From Streptomyces capitiformicae (GTDB taxonomy: Bacteria; Actinomycetota; Actinomycetes; Streptomycetales; Streptomycetaceae), in assembly GCF_002214185.1 (NCBI RefSeq), contig NZ_CP022161.1:8315486-8379485 (forward strand): 64,000 bases of DNA, given 5' to 3'. The notes under the pieces were generated by a model that was not told the DNA's origin, did not search any database, and saw only the letters and a list, made by a program, of their open reading frames with translations. Position 1 is the first letter of the stretch. Each line of letters opens with the position of its first letter. Shown here piece by piece: positions 17,260 through 27,113 of this stretch. The position numbers were made by a program, and so were the translations under genes.

Positions 17260-18752
17260 CCCAGACCGGCAACGCGGCCTTTCTCCCATCTGGGCAGGCG
17301 GCCGTCGCAGGCGGGGACCAACGGCCCCCGGGCGAGCTCGTACGCTCGCTCACCCACCGCCAGACCACCCTGATCGGCCTCGGCTGCGCGCTGGGCACCG
17401 GCCTCTTCCTGGGGTCCGGTTCGGCCATTGGCATAGCAGGCCCTGCCGTGATCCTCTCCTACATCGCGGGCGCGGTACTCGTCGCCATCATCGCCCGGGT
17501 GCTGGGGGCGATGACCATCGCCCATCCCGTGCGCGGCACCTTCGGGACCATCGCCCACCTCTATCTCGGCCCGTGGGCGGGCTTCGTCGTCCGGCGGCTG
17601 TTCTGGGCCGGAACGACGGTCGCCATCGGCGGCGAGGTGGTGGCCGCGGCGATCTACATCCGCTACTGGTGGCCGCAGGCCCCGATGCTCCTGCTCATCG
17701 CCGCCGTCGCCGCCGTGGTACTGGGCGTCAACCTCTTCAGCGTCGGGTCCTTCGGCTTCGCGGAGTTCTGGCTGTCGAGCGTGAAAATGACCGCGGTGGT
17801 GGTGTTCATCGCGGCAGGACTGCTGCTGGTGTTCGTCGGACTGCCGCACACGCCGGCCACGGGCCTGGGAAACCTCACCTCGGGTGGCGGCTTCTTCCCC
17901 AACGGGCTGACGGCCGTCTGGACCGCCCTGTCCGTCGTGATGTTCGCCTTCGTGGGATTCGAGACCGTCTCCCTCTCGGCGGCGGAGACAGCCGACCCCG
18001 CACGGTCCATCCGCACCGCGATGCGTGCGCTCATCTGGCGCCTGGGACTGTTCTACATCCTGTCCATAGGGCTCATCGTCACCCTCGTGCCGTGGCGGGA
18101 CGTCGCAGGCGGTGACGGGGGCGTCGACGGCAGCCCGTTCGTCCACGTCTTCACCCAGGTCGGCATTCCGGCCGCCGCCTCGCTGACCAACGCGATCGTG
18201 CTGATCACGGCGGTCTCCTCGGCCAACGCGCAGCTCTACGCGGCCAGCCGCTTCCTGGACTCCCTGGGCCACGACAGATGTGCCCCCGCCGCCGTGGCCC
18301 GTCTCAGCCGCCGCGGGGTCCCGGTGCGGGCCCTGCTGGTCTCCGCCGTCGGCATCGTCGCGGCAGCCCTGCTGGCCGCTTTCAAGGTCAACGGCGTCTT
18401 CGACCTCCTGGTCTCCGTCGCCATCTTCTCCGTCCTCCTGGTGTGGCTGCTGATCCTCGCGTCCTACCTCGCGTTCCGCCGCTCCGCTCAACCGGCCGCA
18501 CCGCGGGACCTGCGGGTTCCGGGCGGCGCCTGGACGGCCTGGGCCGGCATCGCGGGTGTGCTGGCGGTGGCCTCGACCGCCGCGGTGGTGCCCGTGATGG
18601 CGCAGGCCGCCTGGGTCGGCTCCGGCTTCACCCTCGCCCTGCTCCAGGTCTACGCCCTCAAGGTCCGCCACGTGATGTGCCGGGATGCACCCGTCGCGCC
18701 GAACAAGGAGGCGGGCGAACCCGACCCTCAGGAGGCACCCCATGTCCGCTGA
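17256..18752 (+). CDS. APC-superfamily amino acid permease
   Basis: A 498-residue protein with about 12 predicted helices. The start of helix 1 carries the APC signature GLGCALGTGLFLGSG, and the middle of the protein has FVGFETVSLSAAETADPARSI, typical of AAT-type permeases. The C-terminus is hydrophilic. It is the only transporter in the cluster and overlaps the genes on both sides (4 and 11 bp). Its job is therefore probably uptake of tryptophan, kynurenine or an aminobenzoate by proton symport. The substrate is inferred from context. Confidence 0.88.
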   Translation: MTQTGNAAFLPSGQAAVAGGDQRPPGELVRSLTHRQTTLIGLGCALGTGLFLGSGSAIGIAGPAVILSYIAGAVLVAIIARVLGAMTIAHPVRGTFGTIAHLYLGPWAGFVVRRLFWAGTTVAIGGEVVAAAIYIRYWWPQAPMLLLIAAVAAVVLGVNLFSVGSFGFAEFWLSSVKMTAVVVFIAAGLLLVFVGLPHTPATGLGNLTSGGGFFPNGLTAVWTALSVVMFAFVGFETVSLSAAETADPARSIRTAMRALIWRLGLFYILSIGLIVTLVPWRDVAGGDGGVDGSPFVHVFTQVGIPAAASLTNAIVLITAVSSANAQLYAASRFLDSLGHDRCAPAAVARLSRRGVPVRALLVSAVGIVAAALLAAFKVNGVFDLLVSVAIFSVLLVWLLILASYLAFRRSAQPAAPRDLRVPGGAWTAWAGIAGVLAVASTAAVVPVMAQAAWVGSGFTLALLQVYALKVRHVMCRDAPVAPNKEAGEPDPQEAPHVR

Positions 18753-20217
18753 ACCGCTGCCCGTCATCCGCAACTTCGTCGGCGGCACCTTCGCCGAACC
18801 CGACGAGGAACGTTGTCTCACGAAGACCGCCCCGGCCACCGGCACGCCCCTCGCCCAGGTGCACGAGGCGGACCGGACCCTGGTCGACCGCGCGGTCCGC
18901 TCGGCGCGCGGCGCCCTGGCGGATGGCTGGGCCCACACTCCCGTACGGGAACGCACCGCGCTGCTGCGCCGGGCGGCCGACCTGATCGAGCAGCGCTTCG
19001 AGGAGTTCGTGGCCGCGGAGGTCGGCGACACGGGCAAGCCCGTGACCCAGGCCCGCGAGCTCGACGTCGCCCGCGCGATCGCCAACTTCCGCACGTTCGC
19101 CGACATCGTGGCCGCGGCCGGCCAGGACTCCTACCTCACCGACCTGCCGGACGGGCGCCAGGCCCTCAACTACGCGGTGCGCAAACCGCTGGGCGTGGTG
19201 GCCGTGATCGTGCCCTGGAACCTGCCGCTGCTGCTGCTCACCTGGAAGGTCGCCCCCGCGCTCGCCTGCGGCAACGCGGTGGTCGTCAAGCCCAGCGAGG
19301 AAACCCCGTCCACCGCGGCCTTGCTGGCCGAGGTGCTGGCCGATGCCGGTCTGCCCGCCGGGGCCTACAACGTCGTGCACGGCTTCGGCGCCGGTTCCGC
19401 GGGCGAGTTCCTGGTGACCCACCCGGGCGTGGACGGGATCACGTTCACGGGATCGTCCGCCACCGGGACCGCGGTCATGCGGGCGGCGGCGCCCGGGGTG
19501 CGCCCGGTGTCCTTCGAACTCGGCGGCAAGAACGCCGCGATCGTCTTCGACGACGTCGATGTCGACGAGGCGCTCGACGGGCTGTGCCGGTCGGTGTTCA
19601 CCAACACGGGCCAGGTGTGCCTGTGCACCGAGCGGGTCTACGTCCACCGGGCCGTGTTCACGGACATCGTCGACGGCCTGGCCGAGCGGGCCGGCCGGCT
19701 GCGGCTCGGCGACCCGTTCAGCGCGCACACCACCACCGGCCCGCTGATCTCCCAGGAGCACCGGCGCAAGGTGCTGCGCTACTTCGACCTCGCCGAGCAG
19801 GCCGGCGCCAAGGTCGTCACCGGAGGCGGCACACCGCACCTTGGCCCGGCCCTCGACGGCGGCGCGTGGATCGAACCCACCCTGTGGACCGGGCTGACCA
19901 ACGCCGACCGCCCCGTACGCGAGGAGATCTTCGGTCCCGTCGCCGCGCTCATCCCGTTCGACACCGAGGAGGAGGCCATCGCCCTGGCCAACGACACCGA
20001 CTACGGTCTCGCCGCCGCCGTGTGGACCAACGACCTGCGCCGCGGTCACCGTGTCGCCCAACGTATGGACGTAGGCATGGCCTGGGTCAACACCTGGTTC
20101 CTGCGCGACCTGCGCTCTCCCTTCGGCGGCGCCGGGCTCTCCGGCATCGGCAGGGAAGGCGGCGCCTCCTCCCTCCACTTCTACACCGAGCCCACGAATG
20201 TGTGCGTGCAGCTATGA
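18742..20217 (+). CDS. 2-aminomuconate 6-semialdehyde dehydrogenase
   Basis: A 491-residue NAD-dependent ALDH. ATG 18742 follows AGGAGGCACCCC and lies inside the permease end. It has PWNLPLLLLTWK, FTGSSATGT (nucleotide binding), the general-base Glu in ELGGKNAAI, and the catalytic Cys in NTGQVCLCTERV, a pattern typical of 2-hydroxy/2-aminomuconic semialdehyde dehydrogenases. It would oxidise 2-aminomuconate semialdehyde, the product of the decarboxylase at 24782, to 2-aminomuconate. A plain 2-hydroxymuconate role is possible, but the deaminase and 3-hydroxyanthranilate genes favour the amino pathway. Confidence 0.87.
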   Translation: MSAEPLPVIRNFVGGTFAEPDEERCLTKTAPATGTPLAQVHEADRTLVDRAVRSARGALADGWAHTPVRERTALLRRAADLIEQRFEEFVAAEVGDTGKPVTQARELDVARAIANFRTFADIVAAAGQDSYLTDLPDGRQALNYAVRKPLGVVAVIVPWNLPLLLLTWKVAPALACGNAVVVKPSEETPSTAALLAEVLADAGLPAGAYNVVHGFGAGSAGEFLVTHPGVDGITFTGSSATGTAVMRAAAPGVRPVSFELGGKNAAIVFDDVDVDEALDGLCRSVFTNTGQVCLCTERVYVHRAVFTDIVDGLAERAGRLRLGDPFSAHTTTGPLISQEHRRKVLRYFDLAEQAGAKVVTGGGTPHLGPALDGGAWIEPTLWTGLTNADRPVREEIFGPVAALIPFDTEEEAIALANDTDYGLAAAVWTNDLRRGHRVAQRMDVGMAWVNTWFLRDLRSPFGGAGLSGIGREGGASSLHFYTEPTNVCVQL

Positions 20218-21065
20218 CGACCGACACCGACACCGAGCCGACCACACCCGCCCCGCCGACGGGAGGAGACGAAGCCATCGAGGCCGCCGTCTCCCGCCTG
20301 ACCCGCGCAGCCGCCACCGGAACGCCCTGCGCCCCCGTCCGTGACCTGCTCGGCGACACCGGCATCGACACCGCGTACGAGGCGCAGAGCCGCCTCGCCT
20401 CCGCGCGGCTGGCCGCGGGAGCACGAAGGGTCGGTGCCAAGATCGGCCTGACCGCGCCCGCCGTACAGGAGCAGTTCGGCGTCTTCGAACCCGACTTCGG
20501 GATGCTCTTCGACGACATGCTCCTCGCCCACGGCGAGCCCGTCGCCCTGGACCGCTTCATACAGCCGCGCGCCGAGGGGGAGATCGCCTTCGTCCTCGAC
20601 CGTGACCTCGACCGGCCCGGCGCCACCGTCGCGGACGTCCTGCGCGCCACCGCCTTCGTCCTGCCGGCCGTCGAGATCGTGGACTCCCGCGTCGCCGGAT
20701 GGGACCTGACCATCACCGACACCGTCGCCGACAACGCCTCCAGCGGCGCCGTCGTCCTCGGCACCGTCCCGCACACCCTGACCGGGCTCGACCTGGCCCG
20801 GGTCGGGATGACGCTGTACCGCGACGACGAGCCCGTCTCCTTCGGTGCCGGTCACGCCTGCCTCGGCTCCCCGGTCGTCGCCGTCACCTGGCTGGCGCGC
20901 GAACTGGCCCGCCGGGGCCGGCCCCTGTGCGCCGGCGACGTGGTGATGTCCGGTGCCCTGGGACCGATGGCGGAGATCACCGACGGTGGTCGCTACCGCC
21001 TGGAACTGGACGGACTCGGCACGGTCGAGGCCCTGATCGAGCCCCGTACGGAGGACAGCGCATGA
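20214..21065 (+). CDS. 2-oxopent-4-enoate hydratase (MhpD family)
   Basis: A 283-residue member of the hydratase/decarboxylase family. The family core GAKIGLT, the metal-binding Glu pair in [10 protein letters not shown] and the Glu in [10 protein letters not shown] are present, followed by [11 protein letters not shown]. It adds water to 2-oxopent-4-enoate to give 4-hydroxy-2-oxovalerate. A close relative at 23043 is better assigned as the decarboxylase, based on its own family signature and the usual pairing of the two. Their assignments could be swapped. ATG 20214 overlaps the dehydrogenase stop (ATGA). Confidence 0.85.
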   Translation: MTTDTDTEPTTPAPPTGGDEAIEAAVSRLTRAAATGTPCAPVRDLLGDTGIDTAYEAQSRLASARLAAGARRVGAKIGLTAPAVQEQFGVFEPDFGMLFDDMLLAHGEPVALDRFIQPRAEGEIAFVLDRDLDRPGATVADVLRATAFVLPAVEIVDSRVAGWDLTITDTVADNASSGAVVLGTVPHTLTGLDLARVGMTLYRDDEPVSFGAGHACLGSPVVAVTWLARELARRGRPLCAGDVVMSGALGPMAEITDGGRYRLELDGLGTVEALIEPRTEDSA

Positions 21066-22024
21066 GCACCGGAACCACCGCCCGGGCCGACGGCGTCAAG
21101 GTCGCCGTCCTGGGCTCGGGGAACATCGGAACCGACCTGATGGTCAAGGTCATCCGGCAGTCGAAGAACCTGCGCATGGCGGCCTTGGCGGGCATCGACC
21201 CGGCCTCCGAGGGCCTGGCGCGCGCCCGGCGCCTGCACGTGGCCACGACCCCTGCGGGAATCGACGGTCTCCTGGAGATGGACGAGTTCGCCGACGTCCG
21301 GATCGTGTTCGACGCGACATCGGCCGGTGCCCACGCCCGTCACGCCGAAGTCTGCCGCGCCCACGGCAAACTGCTCGTGGACCTCACGCCGGCCGCTTCG
21401 GGGCCGCTCACCGTCCCTTCGGTGAACCTGGAGAAGCACCTCGCCGCCGACGACGTCAACATGGTCACCTGCGGCGGGCAGGCCACCGTACCCGTCGCCG
21501 CGGCCGTCTCCCGGGTGGCTCCGGTGGTCTACGCCGAGATCGTGGCCTCCCTCTCGACCCGCTCCGCCGGGCCCGGTACCCGCGCCAACATCGACGAGTT
21601 CACCGAGACCACCGCCCGGGCCCTGCGCGAGGTCGCGGGCGCGGCCACCGCCAAGGCCGTCATCGTGCTCAACCCGGCCGATCCGCCGGTGTCCATGCGC
21701 AACACCGTCTACTGCGTCGTCGAGGACACCTCGGCCGGCACGCTGCGCTCCATCGAGGACTCGGTGGGGCAGGCGGTCCGGGACGTCCAGGAGTACGTGC
21801 CCGGCTACGAACTCGTGCAGGACGTGCAGTTCGACGCCCTGCGGGAGGTGTGGATCCCGCACCTCGGCCGGCAAGTGACGGGCACTCAGGTCACCTGCTT
21901 CCTCCAGGTCCGCGGCGCCGGCCACCACCTGCCGGAATACGCAGGCAACCTCGACATCATGACCTCCGCCGCCCTGCGGACAGCCGAGCGCATGGCCGAA
22001 CTCCGAGGATGGGTGAGCAAGTGA
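21062..22024 (+). CDS. Acetaldehyde dehydrogenase (acylating)
   Basis: A 320-residue enzyme of the DmpF/MhpF family. The N-terminal Rossmann motif [12 protein letters not shown], the catalytic Cys in [12 protein letters not shown], and the [13 protein letters not shown] block are present. It oxidises acetaldehyde with CoA and NAD to acetyl-CoA. It forms a channelling complex with the aldolase encoded immediately downstream, which overlaps it by 4 bp. This is the last step of the meta-cleavage route. Confidence 0.93.
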   Translation: MSTGTTARADGVKVAVLGSGNIGTDLMVKVIRQSKNLRMAALAGIDPASEGLARARRLHVATTPAGIDGLLEMDEFADVRIVFDATSAGAHARHAEVCRAHGKLLVDLTPAASGPLTVPSVNLEKHLAADDVNMVTCGGQATVPVAAAVSRVAPVVYAEIVASLSTRSAGPGTRANIDEFTETTARALREVAGAATAKAVIVLNPADPPVSMRNTVYCVVEDTSAGTLRSIEDSVGQAVRDVQEYVPGYELVQDVQFDALREVWIPHLGRQVTGTQVTCFLQVRGAGHHLPEYAGNLDIMTSAALRTAERMAELRGWVSK

Positions 22025-23046
22025 ACCTCTACGTCCAGGACGTGACCCTGCGGGACGGCATGCACGCCGTCGGACACCGCTACACCACCGCCCAAGTCCG
22101 CGACATCGTGGCCGCACTCGACCGGGCCGGGGTGGACGCCATCGAGGTCGCCCACGGCGACGGCCTCGGCGGCTCCAGCGCCACCTACGGCTTCGGGGCC
22201 CACACCGACGAAGAATGGATCCGGGCCGCGGCCGAGGTGATCGAGAACGCCACCCTCACCACCCTGCTGCTTCCGGGCATCGGCACCATCGCCGATCTCC
22301 GCCGGGCCCGTGCTCTCGGCGTGGGCAGCGTGCGCGTGGCCACCCACTGCACCGAGGCCGACATCAGCGCGCAGCACATCGCCTGGGCACGCGAGAGCGG
22401 CATGGACGTCGCCGGGTTCCTGATGATGAGCCACATGGCCGCCCCGGCCCGGCTCGCCGAACAGGCACGGCTGATGGAGTCCTACGGAGCCAATTGCGTC
22501 TACGTCACCGACTCCGCCGGCCGGCTGACCATGTCCGAGGTGGCCGAACGGGTCGACGCCCTGCGCCAGGTGCTCGCCGACGACACCCAGATCGGCATCC
22601 ACGCGCACGAGAACCTGTCGTTGTCCGTCGCCAACAGCGTCACGGCCGTCGAGCACGGGGCGCTGCGTGTGGACGTCGCGCTCGCCGGACAAGGGGCGGG
22701 CGCCGGGAACTGTCCGGCGGAGCCGTTCGTCGCCGTGGCGGACCTGCTCGGCTGGCGCCACGGCTGCGATCTGTTCGCCCTCCAGGACGCCGCCGAGGAC
22801 CTCGTCCGGCCCCTGCGGGAGCGGCCCGTCCAGGTCGACCGCGACACCCTGACCCTCGGCCGCGCGGGTGTCTACTCCAGCTTCCTGCTGCACGCGGCAC
22901 GTGTGGCCGCACGGCACGGGCTCGACTCCCGCCTGCTGCTCCAGGAGGCCGGCCGCCGCGGTCTGGTCGGCGGCCAGGAGGACCTTCTCACCGACATCGC
23001 CCTCGACCTGGCCCGTGTGCCCGCCGAGGCAGGAGGAACGGCATGA
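22021..23046 (+). CDS. 4-hydroxy-2-oxovalerate aldolase
   Basis: A 341-residue TIM-barrel aldolase (DmpG/MhpE family). It opens with [12 protein letters not shown], whose Asp binds Mn and whose Arg is catalytic, and has the metal ligands in [15 protein letters not shown]. The DmpG communication domain occupies the C-terminal 60 residues. It cleaves 4-hydroxy-2-oxovalerate to pyruvate and acetaldehyde. GTG 22021 forms a GTGA overlap with the dehydrogenase stop. ATG 22009 in the same frame is an alternative start adding four residues. Confidence 0.93.
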   Translation: MNLYVQDVTLRDGMHAVGHRYTTAQVRDIVAALDRAGVDAIEVAHGDGLGGSSATYGFGAHTDEEWIRAAAEVIENATLTTLLLPGIGTIADLRRARALGVGSVRVATHCTEADISAQHIAWARESGMDVAGFLMMSHMAAPARLAEQARLMESYGANCVYVTDSAGRLTMSEVAERVDALRQVLADDTQIGIHAHENLSLSVANSVTAVEHGALRVDVALAGQGAGAGNCPAEPFVAVADLLGWRHGCDLFALQDAAEDLVRPLRERPVQVDRDTLTLGRAGVYSSFLLHAARVAARHGLDSRLLLQEAGRRGLVGGQEDLLTDIALDLARVPAEAGGTA

Positions 23047-23804
23047 GCACCCCCGACCGCCTGGAACGGGCCCTGCGTCTGCACACGGCCGCTCGCCGGC
23101 GCACCCCCGTTCCCGGCCTCGCCGACACCCACTCTCTCGGCATCGACGACGCCTACGCCGTGCAGGAAGCCCTGGTCGGTCTGCGGCAGGCCGGGGGAGA
23201 GCGGCTCACCGGCGTGAAGCTGGGCTTCACCAGCAAGGCCAAGATGGCGCAGATGGGTGTCTCCGAGATCATCGTGGGACGCCTGACCGACGCCATGCGC
23301 ATCGGCGACGGGGCGGAGGTGGACCTGTCGGCCTTCATCCATCCGCGGGTCGAACCGGAAGTGGCGTTCCGGTTGAGCCGCCCGGTCGACCTCGACGACC
23401 CCGCGACCGACATCGCCTCGTGCGTGGACGCGGTCGCACCGGCCATCGAGATCATCGACTCCCGCTACCAGGACTTCCGCTTCACCGTCACCGACGTCAT
23501 CGCCGACAACACCTCGGCCGCCGGGTACGCCGTCGGCTCCTGGCACCCGCTCACCGACGTCGCGAACAAGGCGGTGCGGCTGCGCACCCCGCAGGCGGAG
23601 GCCGTCGGATCCACCGCGGCGATCCTCGGAGCACCCCTGGCCGCCCTGCACGCCCTACTCGACATCTGCCGCAGGCGCCGTATCCCCCTCGCCCCCGGAC
23701 AGATCGTCCTGGCCGGCGCCGCCACCGCCGCCCTGCCGCTCACCCCCGGCGTCACCTCCTGCGACATCGCGGGGCTCGGCACCGTCACCCTGAAGGGCCG
23801 CTGA
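23043..23804 (+). CDS. 2-oxo-3-hexenedioate (4-oxalocrotonate) decarboxylase
   Basis: A 253-residue relative of the hydratase at 20214, with [17 protein letters not shown], the metal-binding [23 protein letters not shown] and [12 protein letters not shown]. The KAKMAQMGV stretch and the IDSRYQDF element are characteristic of the 4-oxalocrotonate decarboxylase branch. It removes CO2 from 4-oxalocrotonate, giving 2-oxopent-4-enoate for the hydratase. Overlap with the aldolase is 4 bp and with the RidA gene 1 bp, so the set is tightly coupled. Confidence 0.88.
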   Translation: MSTPDRLERALRLHTAARRRTPVPGLADTHSLGIDDAYAVQEALVGLRQAGGERLTGVKLGFTSKAKMAQMGVSEIIVGRLTDAMRIGDGAEVDLSAFIHPRVEPEVAFRLSRPVDLDDPATDIASCVDAVAPAIEIIDSRYQDFRFTVTDVIADNTSAAGYAVGSWHPLTDVANKAVRLRTPQAEAVGSTAAILGAPLAALHALLDICRRRRIPLAPGQIVLAGAATAALPLTPGVTSCDIAGLGTVTLKGR

Positions 23805-24229
23805 TGAACACCGCACACGTGGTCGACGGGCAGGCCACCCCCCGAGGACGGTTCCCGCACGTCAAGGTCGTCGGAGACCTCGTCTTCGTCTCCGGCACCA
23901 GCTCCCGCAGGCCGGACAACACCTTCGAGGGCGCCGAGGCCGACGCCCTCGGCACGACCACCCTCGACATCCGGGCCCAGACCCGCGCCGTCATCGACAA
24001 CCTGCGCGCCATCCTGCGGTCGGTCGGCGCCGACCTGGAGGACATCGCCCAGATCACCGCCTACCTCGTGAACATGAACGACTTCGGTGGCTACAACGAG
24101 GTCTACGCCGAGTACTTCGACGCCCACGGCCCCACCCGCACGACGGTCGCCGTCCACCAACTGCCCCACCCGCACCTGCTCATCGAGATCCAGGCCATCG
24201 CCGCCCTCGGCCGCCGCTCCGGACACTGA
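23804..24229 (+). CDS. RidA-family 2-aminomuconate deaminase
   Basis: A 141-residue YjgF/RidA protein. It shows [15 protein letters not shown] near the start, [23 protein letters not shown] in the centre and the family end [14 protein letters not shown]. In nitrobenzoate and tryptophan meta-cleavage operons a RidA protein deaminates 2-aminomuconate to 4-oxalocrotonate. Its place between the decarboxylase and the 3-hydroxyanthranilate dioxygenase genes supports that role over the general enamine-repair role of RidA. It makes a separate tautomerase unnecessary, and none is present. Confidence 0.88.
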   Translation: MNTAHVVDGQATPRGRFPHVKVVGDLVFVSGTSSRRPDNTFEGAEADALGTTTLDIRAQTRAVIDNLRAILRSVGADLEDIAQITAYLVNMNDFGGYNEVYAEYFDAHGPTRTTVAVHQLPHPHLLIEIQAIAALGRRSGH

Positions 24230-24255
24230 CCCGCCATCCCTCAAGGAGACACGTC

Positions 24256-24777
24256 ATGACCGCCCTTCCCGAGGTCATCCACTTCCAGAAGTGGATCGAC
24301 GACCACGCCCACCTGCTCAAGCCACCCGTGAACAACCGCACCATGGCCCTGGGATCGGACTTCATCGTCCAGGTCGTCGGCGGCCCCAACCAGCGCACCG
24401 ACTACCACGTCGACCCGTACGAGGAGTGGTTCCACCAGGTGCGCGGCTCCATGTACGTCGACGTCATGACCGAGGACGGCCCGCGAACCGTCCACATCCG
24501 GGAGGGCGAGACCTGGCTGCTGCCCGGGAGCGTGCCGCACTCCCCGCAGCGCCCGGAAGCCGACAGCATCGGCCTGGTCATCGAACGGGTCCGCGAGCCG
24601 GGCACCCTGGAGAAGTTCCAGTGGTACTGCCCCGACTGCCACGCCGTCCTCCACGAGGTGGAGCTCCAGGTCACCGACATCGTGGCCGACCTGCCCCCCG
24701 TCTTCGCCGCCTTCTACGACGACCGGCAGGCCCGGATCTGCGGCTCCTGCGGGGCCGAGCACCCCGGGAAGGGATGA
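24256..24777 (+). CDS. nbaC: 3-hydroxyanthranilate 3,4-dioxygenase
   Basis: A 173-residue single-domain cupin. The catalytic Fe(II) ligands fit DYHVDPYEEWFHQ (His and Glu) and VPHSPQRP (His). A C-terminal rubredoxin-like iron site, CPDC and CGSC, is intact as in the bacterial enzymes. It opens 3-hydroxyanthranilate to 2-amino-3-carboxymuconate semialdehyde. ATG 24256 has AAGGAGAC ahead. Its presence makes 3-hydroxyanthranilate, not anthranilate or catechol, the ring-cleavage substrate of this cluster. Confidence 0.94.
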   Translation: MTALPEVIHFQKWIDDHAHLLKPPVNNRTMALGSDFIVQVVGGPNQRTDYHVDPYEEWFHQVRGSMYVDVMTEDGPRTVHIREGETWLLPGSVPHSPQRPEADSIGLVIERVREPGTLEKFQWYCPDCHAVLHEVELQVTDIVADLPPVFAAFYDDRQARICGSCGAEHPGKG

Positions 24778-24781
24778 CCCC

Positions 24782-25798
24782 GTGCCCGAGCACTCGCACG
24801 AGACCGACACCATCGACATCCACACCCACTACGTCCCGCACGGCTGGCCCGACCTCCGCGCCGACGCCGGTCCCCAGGCGCCCTGGCTGCGCGTCGAGTC
24901 GGAGACCGACGCGATGATCATGCTCGGATCCCGGAAGTTCCGGCGGATCGGCGCCGAGTGCTGGGACGCCTCGGCCCGTCTGAAGGACATGGACGCCGAC
25001 GGCATCGGCATGCAGGTCGTCTCACCCACGCCGGCCTTCTTCCACTACGGCCGCAGCGGTGCCGAGGCGGCACGGATCGCACGGATCTTCAACGACCTGG
25101 CCCTGGACATCGTCGCCCCGGCCCCCGACCGCCTCGTCCCCTTCTGCCAGGTGCCGCTGCAGGACCCCGACGCGGCCTGCCGCGAACTGGAACGCTGCCT
25201 GGCCAACGGGCACCGGGGCGTCGAGATCGGCAACCACGTCGGCGACCACGACCTGGACAGCGCGGGCGTCGTCACCTTCCTCCAGCACTGCGCCCTGCTT
25301 CAGGTCCCGGTCTTCGTCCACCCCTGGGACATGGACGACTCACCCCGACTGCGCCGCTGGATGGCGCAGTGGCTGACCGCCATGCCCGCCGAGACCCATC
25401 TGTCGCTCCTGGCGATGATCCTCGGCGGGGTCTTCGACCGTGTCGACGACCGGCTGAAGATCTGCTTCGCGCACGGCGGAGGATCCTTCGCCCTCTGGCT
25501 CGGGCGCATGGACAACGCCTGGCGGGGCCGCCCCGACGTGGTGGGCACCTCCGCGCACCCGCCGTCGCACTACATCGGCCGGTTCCACGTCGACTCCGTC
25601 GTCTTCGACCCCCGCGCCCTGCGCCTGCTGGTGGACACCTACGGCGCCGGACAGGTCATGGTCGGCAGCGACTACCCGTACCCGCTGGGAGAGCGGCCCG
25701 TCGGCCGCGTCGTGCGCGAGAGCGACTTCCTCTCTCCCGAGGAGAAGGCGTCGATCCGCCGGGGCAACGCCGAACGCTTCCTCGGGCTCGCCGGTTGA
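24782..25798 (+). CDS. nbaD: 2-amino-3-carboxymuconate-6-semialdehyde decarboxylase (ACMSD)
   Basis: A 338-residue amidohydrolase-superfamily decarboxylase. The metal ligands are visible as IDIHTHYVP (two His), VHPWDM, CFAHGGGSF and the Asp of GSDYPYPLG. It takes the unstable dioxygenase product to 2-aminomuconate semialdehyde and so diverts it from spontaneous cyclisation to quinolinate. The GTG start at 24782 follows AAGGG 8-10 bases upstream, 4 bp after the dioxygenase stop. Confidence 0.93.
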   Translation: MPEHSHETDTIDIHTHYVPHGWPDLRADAGPQAPWLRVESETDAMIMLGSRKFRRIGAECWDASARLKDMDADGIGMQVVSPTPAFFHYGRSGAEAARIARIFNDLALDIVAPAPDRLVPFCQVPLQDPDAACRELERCLANGHRGVEIGNHVGDHDLDSAGVVTFLQHCALLQVPVFVHPWDMDDSPRLRRWMAQWLTAMPAETHLSLLAMILGGVFDRVDDRLKICFAHGGGSFALWLGRMDNAWRGRPDVVGTSAHPPSHYIGRFHVDSVVFDPRALRLLVDTYGAGQVMVGSDYPYPLGERPVGRVVRESDFLSPEEKASIRRGNAERFLGLAG

Positions 25799-25878
25799 CG
25801 GGCGGCGTGCCCGGTGCCGCGCCAGGGCCCGTGCGCAAGCCGCCTAACATGACTGCCGGACCTGCGGAGGTGAGTGAG

Positions 25879-27093
25879 ATGTCCCAACCGGGCCGCGACG
25901 GCACGGCCGGCCGGCGGGAAGACCTGTTCTCGGTCATCGACGCCGCCGGGGAACTCCTCGACGTGCCGATCGTCCTGGAGGACACCGAGTTCCGGGTGCT
26001 CGCCTGGTCGAAAGGACAGCAGAGCGCGGACGAGGAAAGGGTCTCCGGAATCCTGGAGCGGCAGGCCCAGCCCTGGCTCGTCGAGGTGCTGCGCTCCCGG
26101 GGGGACATCGCCCGCCTGACCGCCTCCCCGGAGCCCGTCTTCCTGGACCCGGCCTCCGACCGGGCCAAGCCCCGGATGGCCTGCCGGGTCCAGCACGACG
26201 GTCCGCACCTGGGATACCTGTGGGCCACCACCCAGACCCCGTTCGACCCACAGCAGACGGCGCACTTCCGCGCCGCCGCACAGACGATCGCCGTCCGCAT
26301 GAGCCGCGACGGGCAGGGCACCACTGAGCATGACGACCTGGAGGCCCTCCTGTTCGGGACGGCGGACGCCGAACAGGCCGCCGCACGACTGGGGCTGTCC
26401 ACCGCCAAGGTCACCGTTTTGGCCGCCGCGCAGGGCCGGCCCGCACAAGGGGCGGCCTTCGGCGAGACCCCGTCGGACACGCTGCGTCTGTATCTGACGA
26501 CCGTGCACCCCCGCTCCCTCGTCATCCGGCACGACCGCGCCACCTACGCGGTGCTGCCCTGGCCGGCATCCACGGACGACACCGAGGCCAGGGCCCGCTC
26601 GATGAACGTCGCCCGGGACCTGTGGGACCGTGCGGCGCTGCGCGAGCGCATCGTCCTGGCCGTCAGCGCCGCCGTCGCGGATCCGGGCCGGATCCCGTAC
26701 GCCAGATCCCACGTCGACCGGATCAACGGGCTGCAACAGCAGTACCCGTCGGCCCCCCGCGTCGCCGCCTTCGAGGACGTCCAGCTGCTGTACGCCCTCT
26801 CCCGGCTGCGGGGCGCCCTCCGCCAGGACGGCGAGACCCTGGGCGGCGCCGTCTCCGCACTGGAACGCCACGACCGGCACCAGCACACCCAGCTCCTGGC
26901 CACACTCCGCTGCTACCTGGACCATTTCGGCGACACCAACGCCGCCGCCGCGCAGCTGCATCTGCACCCGAACACCTTCCGCTACCGCCTCCAACGCATC
27001 AGAGAGGTGAGCGGCTTCGACCCGCGTGACGCGCAGACGCGCTTCCTGGCGGAACTGCACCTGCGCATGCGCGATCTGGGGATCCCCGACTGA
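25879..27093 (+). CDS. PucR-family transcriptional regulator
   Basis: A 404-residue regulator of the PucR/CdaR type. An N-terminal sensory region leads to a GGDEF-like middle segment. The C-terminal PucR helix-turn-helix reads TQLLATLRCYLDHFGDTN, then HLHPNTFRYRLQRIREVSG. ATG 25879 has GGAGG 7-8 bases upstream; ATG 25849 in frame is an alternative. It lies 80 bp downstream of the ACMSD gene in the same direction and is the best candidate for pathway-specific control, probably responding to a cluster intermediate. Confidence 0.87.
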   Translation: MSQPGRDGTAGRREDLFSVIDAAGELLDVPIVLEDTEFRVLAWSKGQQSADEERVSGILERQAQPWLVEVLRSRGDIARLTASPEPVFLDPASDRAKPRMACRVQHDGPHLGYLWATTQTPFDPQQTAHFRAAAQTIAVRMSRDGQGTTEHDDLEALLFGTADAEQAAARLGLSTAKVTVLAAAQGRPAQGAAFGETPSDTLRLYLTTVHPRSLVIRHDRATYAVLPWPASTDDTEARARSMNVARDLWDRAALRERIVLAVSAAVADPGRIPYARSHVDRINGLQQQYPSAPRVAAFEDVQLLYALSRLRGALRQDGETLGGAVSALERHDRHQHTQLLATLRCYLDHFGDTNAAAAQLHLHPNTFRYRLQRIREVSGFDPRDAQTRFLAELHLRMRDLGIPD

Positions 27094-27113
27094 TTAGTGT
27101 TCCGACGAATAAG

